Source: an uncultured Clostridia bacterium (GTDB lineage: Bacteria > Bacillota > Clostridia > Christensenellales > UBA1242). Taken from it: DNA of 14,317 bases. The notes under the pieces are model-generated. The model did not search any database and was not told the DNA's origin. It saw nothing but the letters and a program-made list of their open reading frames with translations. The number at the start of each line of letters is the position of its first letter. The first letter of the stretch is position 1. This document shows positions 7,212 through 14,038 of the stretch, one piece after another. The translations under genes were made by a program, and so were the position numbers. The stretch lies in the NCBI GenBank assembly GCA_944381255.1, contig CALWKL010000043.1, positions 1 through 14,317 of the forward strand. The letters are read 5' to 3'.

Positions 7212-7224
7212 ATTGGAGAAAATA

Positions 7225-8148
7225 ATGATAAAAAAGTACTTAGTTAATCCTTATTTTTTGGCACCTATGGCTGGCTTTACTGATTCGGCTTTTAGACATA
7301 TTTGTTTGTCTAGTGGAGCAGGGTTAGTAGTAACCGAAATGGTGTCAGTCAAGGGGCTTGCCTTTGGTAGTGAAAATACTGCAGAATTGCTAGAATGCTT
7401 TGGAGATTATTCGCATACTGCAGTGCAGTTGTTTGGTAGCGAGCCAGAATATTTTGCAGAGGCTGTAAAAAATCCTATGCTCGCAAAATTCCCTATAATT
7501 GATATTAATATGGGTTGCCCTGTGCACAAAGTTGTCAAGACAGGTGCTGGTAGTGCGCTATTAAAAAATATGCGTCTAGCAAGTGAAATAATTTCGACCA
7601 CTGTCAAAAAAACCTCTAAGCCAGTAACGGTAAAATTTCGTCTTGGCTGGGATAATGATAATATAGTAGCACAAGATTTTGCACGAATGTGCGAGGATAG
7701 TGGAGCGAGTGCTATCACGGTGCATGGGCGTACAAGAGAGCAAATGTATTCGGGCAATGCTAATTGGGATATTATAGAAAAAGTGGCAAAAAGCGTGAAT
7801 ATTCCTGTAATTGGCAATGGTGATATAAAGTCGGCTGTTGAAGCCAAGGAAAGACTAAATAATTATGGTGTGTCTGCTGTAGCAATAGGTAGAGGCGCCT
7901 TAGGTAACCCTTGGATTTTTGCAGAATGTACAGGTACAGAATTTACTCAAAACTGGTACGATGTAATAAAAGAACATTATACCTTGATGCTAAAATATCT
8001 GCCAGAAAGTAGGGCGGTACCTTTGATGCGAGGGCATTTGAATTATTATACCAAAAGATTGGGTTTGGGAGCGAGGTTGCGTAATCAGCTGAATAGAGAA
8101 AATGATATGAATACCTTGCTGGATATTTTGAAAAATTGCATAAACTAA
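7225..8148 (+). CDS. dusB: tRNA-dihydrouridine synthase, DusB-like
   Basis: A flavoenzyme that reduces specific uridines in tRNA to dihydrouridine using FMN and NADPH. The 307-residue TIM-barrel protein shows APMAGFTDSAFR at 13-24, NMGCP with the catalytic Cys98 (95-99), VKFRLGWD, HGRTREQMYSG, GNGDI and GRGALGNPWIF, a full Dus set in the usual order. The subfamily (DusB) is inferred from length and the VHKVVKTGAGSALL motif. The ATG at 7225 has GGAGA 5 nt upstream. A TTG nine codons earlier lies inside the terminator stem and is rejected. No promoter fits between the HU terminator and this gene, so expression probably depends on readthrough from hup. The pairing with a nucleoid protein recalls the dusB-fis operon of Gammaproteobacteria. 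Confidence 0.94.
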   Translation: MIKKYLVNPYFLAPMAGFTDSAFRHICLSSGAGLVVTEMVSVKGLAFGSENTAELLECFGDYSHTAVQLFGSEPEYFAEAVKNPMLAKFPIIDINMGCPVHKVVKTGAGSALLKNMRLASEIISTTVKKTSKPVTVKFRLGWDNDNIVAQDFARMCEDSGASAITVHGRTREQMYSGNANWDIIEKVAKSVNIPVIGNGDIKSAVEAKERLNNYGVSAVAIGRGALGNPWIFAECTGTEFTQNWYDVIKEHYTLMLKYLPESRAVPLMRGHLNYYTKRLGLGARLRNQLNRENDMNTLLDILKNCIN

Positions 8149-8149
8149 T

Positions 8150-8182
8150 CTAAAATTATTTGCCTTTATTATTTAATTTTAG
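8150..8182. repeat. 9-bp inverted repeat downstream of dusB
   Basis: CTAAAATTA at 8150-8158 is perfectly complementary to TAATTTTAG at 8174-8182, with a 15-nt loop. It begins two bases after the dusB stop. It is all A/T except the end pairs and is not followed by a T run, so it is not a typical terminator. It overlaps the predicted promoter of the next gene. Confidence 0.6.
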
Positions 8183-8194
8183 TATTATTATAAT
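8160..8194 (+). promoter_or_regulatory. Promoter and palindrome upstream of the Na/Pi-family gene
   Basis: TTGCCT at 8160-8165 lies 17 bp before TATTAT at 8183-8188, and a perfect TATAAT follows at 8189-8194 but with a poor -35 (TTATTA at 8166-8171). Both -10 candidates fall in an exact 16-bp palindrome, 8183-8198 (TATTATTA and TAATAATA), that could be an operator or simply AT-rich sequence. Confidence 0.45.
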
Positions 8195-8215
8195 AATAAA
8201 AAAATAGGGGACGCT

Positions 8216-9847
8216 ATGATAATAGTCTATGCAATATTTTTAATACTTGCTGGCTTAGGCATACTGATATATGGTATGTCGCTTTTTAGTCGTGCCTTAG
8301 AGGCTAGTATGGGGCATAGTCTAAACTACAGATTTATGCGTGTGGCATCGCACCCGTACCAAAGTTATTTCCTTAGTGCTATACTAACTTTCCTAACACA
8401 AAAATCTATACTAGTTAGCAATATGATAATGAATTATGTCAACATTGGCACATTTAGTTTGCGTAGCAGTATTCCTTTCATCCTAGGTTTGAGTTTTGGT
8501 AATGCTATATCAATATTGTTGCTTATTTTCCAAGGCTTTAATCTGGCTATAGTCCTCTCCCTTTGTTGCTTTATTGGTGCGTTGATAAATCTATTAGGTC
8601 GCTCAGAGAAGTCGCATAATATTGCAAAAGCTTTTGTTGGCTTTGGTATGCTATTTTTAGGATTGCAACTAGTGAGTACTTATGCAGAAGAACTATTCGC
8701 AGTTGAATCAATCTTTAGCCTTATGGAGCATTTGAATTATCCGGTTTTAATTATTCTATTTGCATTCTTGTTTAGCGTGATTACCACTAGTAATTTCGCT
8801 GGGTTGACAATTTTAGCTTCTCTAGTCGCTTCTGGTCCTATCTCTGTAGAGGTAGCTTGTGTCGGTATGCTAACTGTAGCAATAGGTTCTGCAGTATCCA
8901 ATTGCTTCTATGCTACGCCTGGGCAAACTACGGAAGCCAAGCGTGTGGTCGCTGGGCATATCTTAGTACATTTCTTGGGTTTTGTAATTTTGGCACCGCT
9001 ATATTATACTGGTGTATACCAGTGGTTATATAACGGACTTAATGGCAATATAGTACTTACTCTTATAATAGTACATATTGTGCAGATGACCTTGCCAATT
9101 TTGTTAGTCCCTTTTGGTGGAGTGTGTGCGAAGTTTTTGCGATTAGTAGTGAGGGAAAGAAAAGGGGATACTGACCCAAGTAAAGAATTTATGTTGCCAG
9201 ATACTATGATAGAAACATTCAGTACAGGGTATTTAGGTATTCTCAATTCTACAAAGAAAATATTGACTAAAGGCTCAGATATTCAAAATACCATTCTAGT
9301 ACGTATCAAAGACAACAAGGATATGCGAGGGATAAATGGCGATATTCAAGGCGTGTCCAAGGCAATAAAAATTAGTAACAATGCGATTTTGCGAATGACA
9401 TCTAGGATAAATTCAGATGATATACAGAAAGCGAATGTTTTGGTAAATATTTTTAATGACTTGTCGTACTTAAATGAGCGTGCAAAAAAACTATCGGCAA
9501 TAGGTGCAGAAATGGTAAAAAAACCTAGATTGCTATCTAAAGAGGAAATAAACAAATTATGTGCGCTAAATGAACATTTGGCAACTCTTACAAAACTTGA
9601 CATAGCATTGATTGATGATATCTTGAATGGCAAGACTATAGATAGTGAGGGTCTAAAATGTGTGCTAGAATACAACAAGGAAATATACAATATGATTCAA
9701 GAACATAGGCGAGAAGTATATGAGGGGTATCGAACTAGCAAACAATATCCAGAGGGTGATGCTTACTTTACTGCCTTGGTAAACTTTGAGACAGTAAATA
9801 CAAGTCTGGAAAACATTGCAATAAAATTGGGTATCTTATCAGGATAA
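8216..9847 (+). CDS. Na/Pi-cotransporter-family membrane protein with PhoU-like tail, signature motifs degenerate
   Basis: A 543-residue protein with the architecture of the NptA/YjbB Na+/phosphate cotransporter family: two inverted membrane repeats in about 1-320, then a soluble alpha-helical PhoU-like tail (about 330-543). The segment GFGMLFLGLQL at 142-152 is typical of the family. The transport signatures are not intact. The first QSSS motif reads QKSI (62-65), the second reads TSNF (191-194), and the GANIGTT-type segments read GLSFGNAIS (91-99) and TVAIGSAVS. In functional members QSSS lines the substrate/Na+ site, so ordinary phosphate transport is doubtful; a sensory, regulatory or altered-substrate role is possible. 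The ATG at 8216 has AGGGG 5 nt upstream. Only 11 nt separate its stop from pgk, so it appears to lead the glycolytic operon. Confidence 0.82.
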   Translation: MIIVYAIFLILAGLGILIYGMSLFSRALEASMGHSLNYRFMRVASHPYQSYFLSAILTFLTQKSILVSNMIMNYVNIGTFSLRSSIPFILGLSFGNAISILLLIFQGFNLAIVLSLCCFIGALINLLGRSEKSHNIAKAFVGFGMLFLGLQLVSTYAEELFAVESIFSLMEHLNYPVLIILFAFLFSVITTSNFAGLTILASLVASGPISVEVACVGMLTVAIGSAVSNCFYATPGQTTEAKRVVAGHILVHFLGFVILAPLYYTGVYQWLYNGLNGNIVLTLIIVHIVQMTLPILLVPFGGVCAKFLRLVVRERKGDTDPSKEFMLPDTMIETFSTGYLGILNSTKKILTKGSDIQNTILVRIKDNKDMRGINGDIQGVSKAIKISNNAILRMTSRINSDDIQKANVLVNIFNDLSYLNERAKKLSAIGAEMVKKPRLLSKEEINKLCALNEHLATLTKLDIALIDDILNGKTIDSEGLKCVLEYNKEIYNMIQEHRREVYEGYRTSKQYPEGDAYFTALVNFETVNTSLENIAIKLGILSG

Positions 9848-9858
9848 ATGGAGGAATT

Positions 9859-11049
9859 ATGTATAACAAAGTAACATTGCGAGAAATGGAATTAAAGGGA
9901 AAGAGAGTATTGTTGAGAGTGGACTTTAATGTACCACTTAATTCACAACTCCAAATAACCAACGATAGACGCATACGAGAGACTTTGCCTACTATTCAAT
10001 ATTTAATTGACAAAGGGGCAAAGATAATTATCGTGAGTCATTTGGGTAGACCTGATGGTAAGGTAGTACCTGAGTTTTCTATGAAGCCAGTAGCAGACTG
10101 TCTACGTATGCTCCTTAAGAAACCTATACTCTTATCTAGCGATGTATCAGGTACTGAGACTTACAAATTCGTTCGTTCTATGAAAGAGGGCGATATTGTA
10201 ATGACAGAAAATGTAAGATTTGACCCACGTGAAATGACTAATGATGCAGAATTTGCCAAGGAACTAGCAGGAATCGCTGATGTATACTGCAATGATGCTT
10301 TTGGTACTATGCATCGTGAACACACCAGTGTATGTAAAATTGCAGAATATCTGCCTAGCTGTATAGGCTTTTTGGTAGAAAAAGAATTACAGATACTAGG
10401 TAGAGCGCTAGATAATCCAAAGCGACCATTTGTCGTTATCATCGGTGGTGCAAAAATCAAAGACAAGATAAGCCTAATAAGCAGAATGATAGATGTGGCA
10501 GATGTACTGCTAATTGGTGGTGCAATGGCATACACCTTCTTGCGTTCTGAAGGATACAATATGGGACGAAGCATTGTAGAAAAGGACAAATTGCAATTAG
10601 CAAGATTGCTACTAGAGAAGGCTCGAACCCAGCACACAAAAGTTGTCTTGCCAGTTGACCATATGGCAACAGGTGAATTTAGTTTTTCTGCAGACTCTGT
10701 ATCGGTATCGACCAAAAAATTCCCTCGTACTGCAATTGGTATGGATATAGGCCCAGCTACTATTCGAGCATTTAAGCATTATATAAACAAGGCAAATACA
10801 GTATTGTGGAATGGTCCACTAGGTGTGGCAGAATTCCAAAAATTTGCGAAAGGTACTACCGAAATCGCTCAAGAGTTAGCCAATGCGAAGGCGTACACTA
10901 TAGTAGGTGGTGGCGATAGTGCCAAATTTATAGAACAACTAGATTTGCAAGATAAGATTAACCATGTATCTACTGGTGGTGGCGCTATGCTAAAACTTTT
11001 GGAAGGTACTGATTTACCAGGACTTAGATATATCAAAGATAAAGCATAG
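9859..11049 (+). CDS. pgk: Phosphoglycerate kinase
   Basis: Catalyses 1,3-bisphosphoglycerate plus ADP to 3-phosphoglycerate plus ATP in glycolysis, in the cytoplasm. The 396-residue length is standard. The sequence shows the PGK signature LLRVDFNVPL at 18-27, SHLGRP, NDAFGTMHREH, IIGGAKIKDKI, the hinge-region WNGPLGV, the nucleotide-binding GGGDS at 350-354 and STGGGAMLKLLEG near the end. Small departures from consensus (GGAKIKDK for GGAKVxDK, GGGAML for GGGASL) are conservative. GGAGGA 6 nt upstream sets the ATG at 9859. It follows the Na/Pi-family gene at 11 nt and precedes tpiA at 11 nt. The usual upstream partner gap is absent. Confidence 0.98.
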   Translation: MYNKVTLREMELKGKRVLLRVDFNVPLNSQLQITNDRRIRETLPTIQYLIDKGAKIIIVSHLGRPDGKVVPEFSMKPVADCLRMLLKKPILLSSDVSGTETYKFVRSMKEGDIVMTENVRFDPREMTNDAEFAKELAGIADVYCNDAFGTMHREHTSVCKIAEYLPSCIGFLVEKELQILGRALDNPKRPFVVIIGGAKIKDKISLISRMIDVADVLLIGGAMAYTFLRSEGYNMGRSIVEKDKLQLARLLLEKARTQHTKVVLPVDHMATGEFSFSADSVSVSTKKFPRTAIGMDIGPATIRAFKHYINKANTVLWNGPLGVAEFQKFAKGTTEIAQELANAKAYTIVGGGDSAKFIEQLDLQDKINHVSTGGGAMLKLLEGTDLPGLRYIKDKA

Positions 11050-11060
11050 GGAGGTAATGT

Positions 11061-11780
11061 ATGCGCTATTTATTGGGAAATTGGAAAATGAATATGTCTT
11101 TGTCTCAAATTGACAAGTTTACCAATGGTATAGAGCAATTAAAACCTAATATATTCGTGGGAGTAGCCGTACCAAGTATATATTATGCTTATTGCTATAA
11201 GTTAAAGCAAAAAATGTCGGTAGGGTTACAAAATGTCAGTGAATATGTATCTGGGGCATATACTGGAGAAATTTCTGCAGGTATGCTAGAAGATGTACAA
11301 GCAGATTTTTGCTTGGTAGGTCATAGCGAGAGAAGACAGTATTTTGGCGAAACTGATGCTAGAGTGAATAGTAAACTAAAAATGCTATTATCCAAAAATA
11401 TTTTACCAGTACTTTGTGTTGGAGAAACTTTGGAGCAATATGAGGCAAATGAGACGCGTAAAGTATTGAATGAACAACTTACTCAAGGCTTAGCGGGTAT
11501 CACTGCTACAGATGACTTTGTCATTGCATACGAGCCTGTATGGGCTATCGGTACAGGTAAGACTGCTACCGAAGCAGAGATAGATAGCACTTGTGGGTAT
11601 ATAAAGGAAATTGTAAAACAAATACTAGGAAAGGAAAATATTGCGGTATTGTATGGTGGCAGTGTAAAAAGTACTAATAGTGCAGGAATTGTGAATCTAC
11701 CAAATGTAGATGGCGCTCTGGTGGGGGGAGCAAGCCAAAATGCTGATGAATTTATTAAAATTTTAAATATATTCAAATAA
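11061..11780 (+). CDS. tpiA: Triosephosphate isomerase
   Basis: Interconverts dihydroxyacetone phosphate and glyceraldehyde 3-phosphate. The 239-residue TIM barrel has the complete catalytic set: Lys9 in GNWKMN (6-11), His88 in VGHSERR, and Glu158 in AYEPVWAIGTGK, with the phosphate-binding YGGSV and GALVGGAS loops. It is a little shorter than the usual 248-255 because surface loops are trimmed; no catalytic part is missing. GGGAGG about 6 nt before the ATG at 11061 is the ribosome-binding site. It is 13 nt from gpmI in a continuous glycolytic run. Confidence 0.98.
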   Translation: MRYLLGNWKMNMSLSQIDKFTNGIEQLKPNIFVGVAVPSIYYAYCYKLKQKMSVGLQNVSEYVSGAYTGEISAGMLEDVQADFCLVGHSERRQYFGETDARVNSKLKMLLSKNILPVLCVGETLEQYEANETRKVLNEQLTQGLAGITATDDFVIAYEPVWAIGTGKTATEAEIDSTCGYIKEIVKQILGKENIAVLYGGSVKSTNSAGIVNLPNVDGALVGGASQNADEFIKILNIFK

Positions 11781-11793
11781 GGGGGAGCCATAA

Positions 11794-13317
11794 TTGAAAA
11801 CAAAAAGACCAGTCCTGGGTATTGTGTTAGATGGTTTTGGTCATCGCTCATCGAAGGAGGGAAATCCTGTAAGCGAGGCAAAAATGCCATTTTATCACGC
11901 AATGCTACGTCAATTTCCTCACACTTATATTTACGCAAGTGAAGAATATGTGGGTTTGCCAAAGGGTCAAATGGGTAATAGTGAAGTTGGACATATTAAT
12001 TTGGGAGCAGGTCGTGTAGTCTACCAAGATTATATGCGAATAAACAACGCTATCCGTGATGGCTCTATGGTTAAAAATCATGTATTAGACGCTATGTTTG
12101 AGAGATTATTGACAAAAGGTAAAACCTTGCATTTAGCGGGCTTGGTATCTAGTGGCGGAGTGCATAGTAGTATAGAGCACCTAAAATTTTTAATACAGTA
12201 TGCGGTAAAACTAGGGGTTAAAAAAATAAAAGTCCACTGCTTTACAGACGGCAGAGATACTCCACCTGATAGTGGTATGCGCTTTGTACAAGAAATAGAG
12301 AACCTCTTGGGTAGATTGGGCGTGGGTGAGATTGCCACTATCATAGGTAGATTCTATGCCATGGATAGAGAGGATAGGTGGAATAGGACAGAGACAGCAT
12401 TCAATCTAATTGTATCTGGTAAAGGTACTCGCACAAATGCTATATATGAGGCTTTTCAAAAAACCTATGAGCGTGGTATTAGTGATGAATTTATGCCACC
12501 ATTTGCTATAGGAGGCTATCAGGGACTAGAACCTGGTGATGAAATGTTTTTCTTCAATTTTCGTCCAGACCGTATGCGTCAGTTGTCTAGCGCTTTTGCT
12601 ACCAAAAATTTTGTTTGTTTCCCTCGCAAAAAATTTCCTAAAATTCATTGTACGGCAATGTGTATGTATGACAAAAAGCAATACAACCTGCCTTATGTAT
12701 TTGGCCCAGAAATCCCTAAAGATACTCTATCTGAAAGGCTCAGTAAGATAGGTTATAGACAGTTAAAACTTGCCGAAACTACAAAATATGCGCATGTTAC
12801 ATACTATTTCAATGGAGGGATAGAGCACCCATACAAAGGGGAGAAGCGAATCTTGGTAGAGAGCAAGTTTATAGATAATTTCGCCAATTATCCTACTATG
12901 CGCGCCCCAGAAATTGCCAAGATTGCTGTGGAAGAATTAAACAAAAAAATATACGATTTTGTATTAATCAATTTTAGTAATTGTGATATGATAGGGCACA
13001 CAGGCGATTATGATGCTTGTGTCGAAACGCTAGAAGTGATTGACAAGGCTCTCAGTAAAGTGGTAACTGCCGCTATAGAATCAGGATATACATGCATAAT
13101 TACTGCTGACCATGGCAATATTGAAGATATGCGTGTAAGTAAAGGTTTTAGCACCACTCATACCACAAACCCAGTACCTTTTATCATAACAGATAAAACG
13201 ATAAAACTAAAAGAAGGAAAATTCGCTCTTGACACATTCGCACCTACTGTGCTACAATTAATGCACTTATATAAACCTGCTCGTATGACAGGTGAGAGCA
13301 TTATTGCAGAGGAGTAG
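11794..13317 (+). CDS. gpmI: 2,3-bisphosphoglycerate-independent phosphoglycerate mutase
   Basis: Converts 3-phosphoglycerate to 2-phosphoglycerate through a Mn2+-dependent phosphoserine intermediate. The 507-residue protein carries VLDGFG with metal ligand Asp13, the catalytic Ser63 in GNSEVGH (61-67), FTDGRDTPPDSG, GRFYAMDR, NFRPDRMRQL, NFSNCDMIGHTGD and ADHGN, the standard alkaline-phosphatase-superfamily set. Translation starts at a TTG (11794) preceded by GGGGGAG at 11781-11787. No ATG lies near, and this start gives the expected N-terminus MKTKRPVLGIVLDGFG. The next gene begins 3 nt after its stop, with its ribosome-binding site inside the gpmI end, so the two are probably coupled. Enolase, the next step and its usual neighbour, is not here. 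Confidence 0.97.
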   Translation: MKTKRPVLGIVLDGFGHRSSKEGNPVSEAKMPFYHAMLRQFPHTYIYASEEYVGLPKGQMGNSEVGHINLGAGRVVYQDYMRINNAIRDGSMVKNHVLDAMFERLLTKGKTLHLAGLVSSGGVHSSIEHLKFLIQYAVKLGVKKIKVHCFTDGRDTPPDSGMRFVQEIENLLGRLGVGEIATIIGRFYAMDREDRWNRTETAFNLIVSGKGTRTNAIYEAFQKTYERGISDEFMPPFAIGGYQGLEPGDEMFFFNFRPDRMRQLSSAFATKNFVCFPRKKFPKIHCTAMCMYDKKQYNLPYVFGPEIPKDTLSERLSKIGYRQLKLAETTKYAHVTYYFNGGIEHPYKGEKRILVESKFIDNFANYPTMRAPEIAKIAVEELNKKIYDFVLINFSNCDMIGHTGDYDACVETLEVIDKALSKVVTAAIESGYTCIITADHGNIEDMRVSKGFSTTHTTNPVPFIITDKTIKLKEGKFALDTFAPTVLQLMHLYKPARMTGESIIAEE

Positions 13318-13320
13318 TAA

Positions 13321-13551
13321 ATGAGTTTTGCCCTATTGTTAAGCATTTTTGACCCATTAATTAATTGGGTTCGTTCGCTAAATAGTACTATAAAAGGTAT
13401 TATTATTTTAGTAGCACTTGTGATTGCGTTTTTATGCGTGGCTAAGTGTATAAATGTAGGTAAAAACCATACCGAGCGACCTATCAAATGGCTTATTCTA
13501 GGGGTAGGTATTATATGTTTTGCAATAGCAATATTTATGGGCTTTGTATAA
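13321..13551 (+). CDS. Small two-helix membrane protein, unknown function
   Basis: I do not recognise this 76-residue protein. It has two hydrophobic helices, about 26-44 and 57-75, joined by a short polar loop (GKNHTERPIK), after an N-terminal stretch with a possible amphipathic helix. The arrangement resembles small membrane proteins of the SecE/SecG size class, but no SecG motif is visible and a clear secG lies just downstream. The ATG at 13321 is 3 nt after the gpmI stop and uses GGAG at 13311-13314 inside gpmI, which argues for translation. It occupies the position where eno often stands. Both the tight packing and intact frame support a real gene; the function is open. Confidence 0.72.
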   Translation: MSFALLLSIFDPLINWVRSLNSTIKGIIILVALVIAFLCVAKCINVGKNHTERPIKWLILGVGIICFAIAIFMGFV

Positions 13552-13575
13552 AAATAAAAATTTTTCTTAATTTAC

Positions 13576-13604
13576 TTGAAAAGAGCTAACTAATATGCTA
13601 TAAT
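13576..13604 (+). promoter_or_regulatory. Sigma-A-type promoter for secG
   Basis: TTGAAA at 13576-13581, a 17-bp spacer, then TATAAT at 13599-13604 preceded by an extended-10 TGC (13596-13598). The transcript should start near 13611, about 40 nt before the secG ATG. This gives secG a promoter separate from the glycolytic operon. Confidence 0.85.
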
Positions 13605-13651
13605 ATTGCTACTAAAATTTTTTGTTTTGGCTATAATTATTGGAGGACTGT

Positions 13652-13969
13652 ATGTATTTTTTTGGTTTAATGGGTGCAGCAGGTGATTTGCCGAATTGGG
13701 TTACTACGCTTTTCCCTATACTCAAGATTATTTTTGTGTCTTACATAGGGCTAGCAGCCATCGCTATCGCTGTGCTGATACTTTTACAACCTAGCAACTC
13801 GCAGGGTGGTATTACTGGTATCACAGGCACTACCGAGACTTATTATTCGCACAATAAGGGAGCTACTAAGGAAGGCCGTATGAAGCGTGCTACTATGTGG
13901 TTGGCTATTTCGGTGGTAGTAGTAGTTATACTATTCTTTGTGATTAATGCTATCTATCACCCAGAGTAA
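13652..13969 (+). CDS. secG: Protein translocase subunit SecG
   Basis: SecG is the small auxiliary subunit of the SecYEG channel. The 105-residue protein has two helices (about 21-45 and 82-101) flanking the conserved cytoplasmic loop LLQPSNSQGGITGITG (44-59), and a MKRAT segment leading into helix 2. The loop with LLQ and the Gly-rich run is diagnostic. Bacillota SecG is usually about 75-80 residues; here the N-terminus has about 20 extra residues before helix 1. GGAGG at 13642-13646 sets the ATG at 13652. An in-frame TTG at 13640 overlaps that site and is rejected. A strong promoter lies just upstream and a terminator just downstream. Confidence 0.92.
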   Translation: MYFFGLMGAAGDLPNWVTTLFPILKIIFVSYIGLAAIAIAVLILLQPSNSQGGITGITGTTETYYSHNKGATKEGRMKRATMWLAISVVVVVILFFVINAIYHPE

Positions 13970-13984
13970 TAATATGATTGATTG

Positions 13985-14013
13985 AAGGGAGGAAGGGGTC
14001 TTTCTCCTTTTTT
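13985..14013 (+). terminator. Rho-independent terminator between secG and rnr
   Basis: GGAGGAAG (13988-13995) pairs with CTTTCTCC (14000-14007), with one G-U pair, around a GGGT loop. The stem extends by A-U/G-U pairs into a run of six Ts (14008-14013). The rnr ribosome-binding site begins about 16 nt later. Confidence 0.85.
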
Positions 14014-14038
14014 ATTTAAAAATTTTTTAGGAGGGAAA

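Noticed and set aside
7198..7224. TTG start extending DusB by nine residues
   Set aside because: It lies in the terminator hairpin and has no ribosome-binding site; the ATG at 7225 does.
7407..7847. 146-codon open frame on the minus strand
   Set aside because: It is antisense to dusB motifs and has no ribosome-binding site or recognisable domain.
10161..10715. 184-codon open frame on the minus strand
   Set aside because: It lies wholly inside pgk, has Ser/Leu-rich composition typical of an antisense shadow, and shows no domain.
11483..11962. 159-codon open frame on the minus strand
   Set aside because: It crosses the tpiA/gpmI junction antisense to two certain genes and has no recognisable domain.
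13552..13570. AAAAATTTTT sequence after the small membrane protein as a terminator
   Set aside because: It has no G/C stem and almost no loop, so it is just AT-rich sequence.
13640..13651. TTG start extending SecG by four residues
   Set aside because: It overlaps the GGAGG that serves the ATG at 13652.
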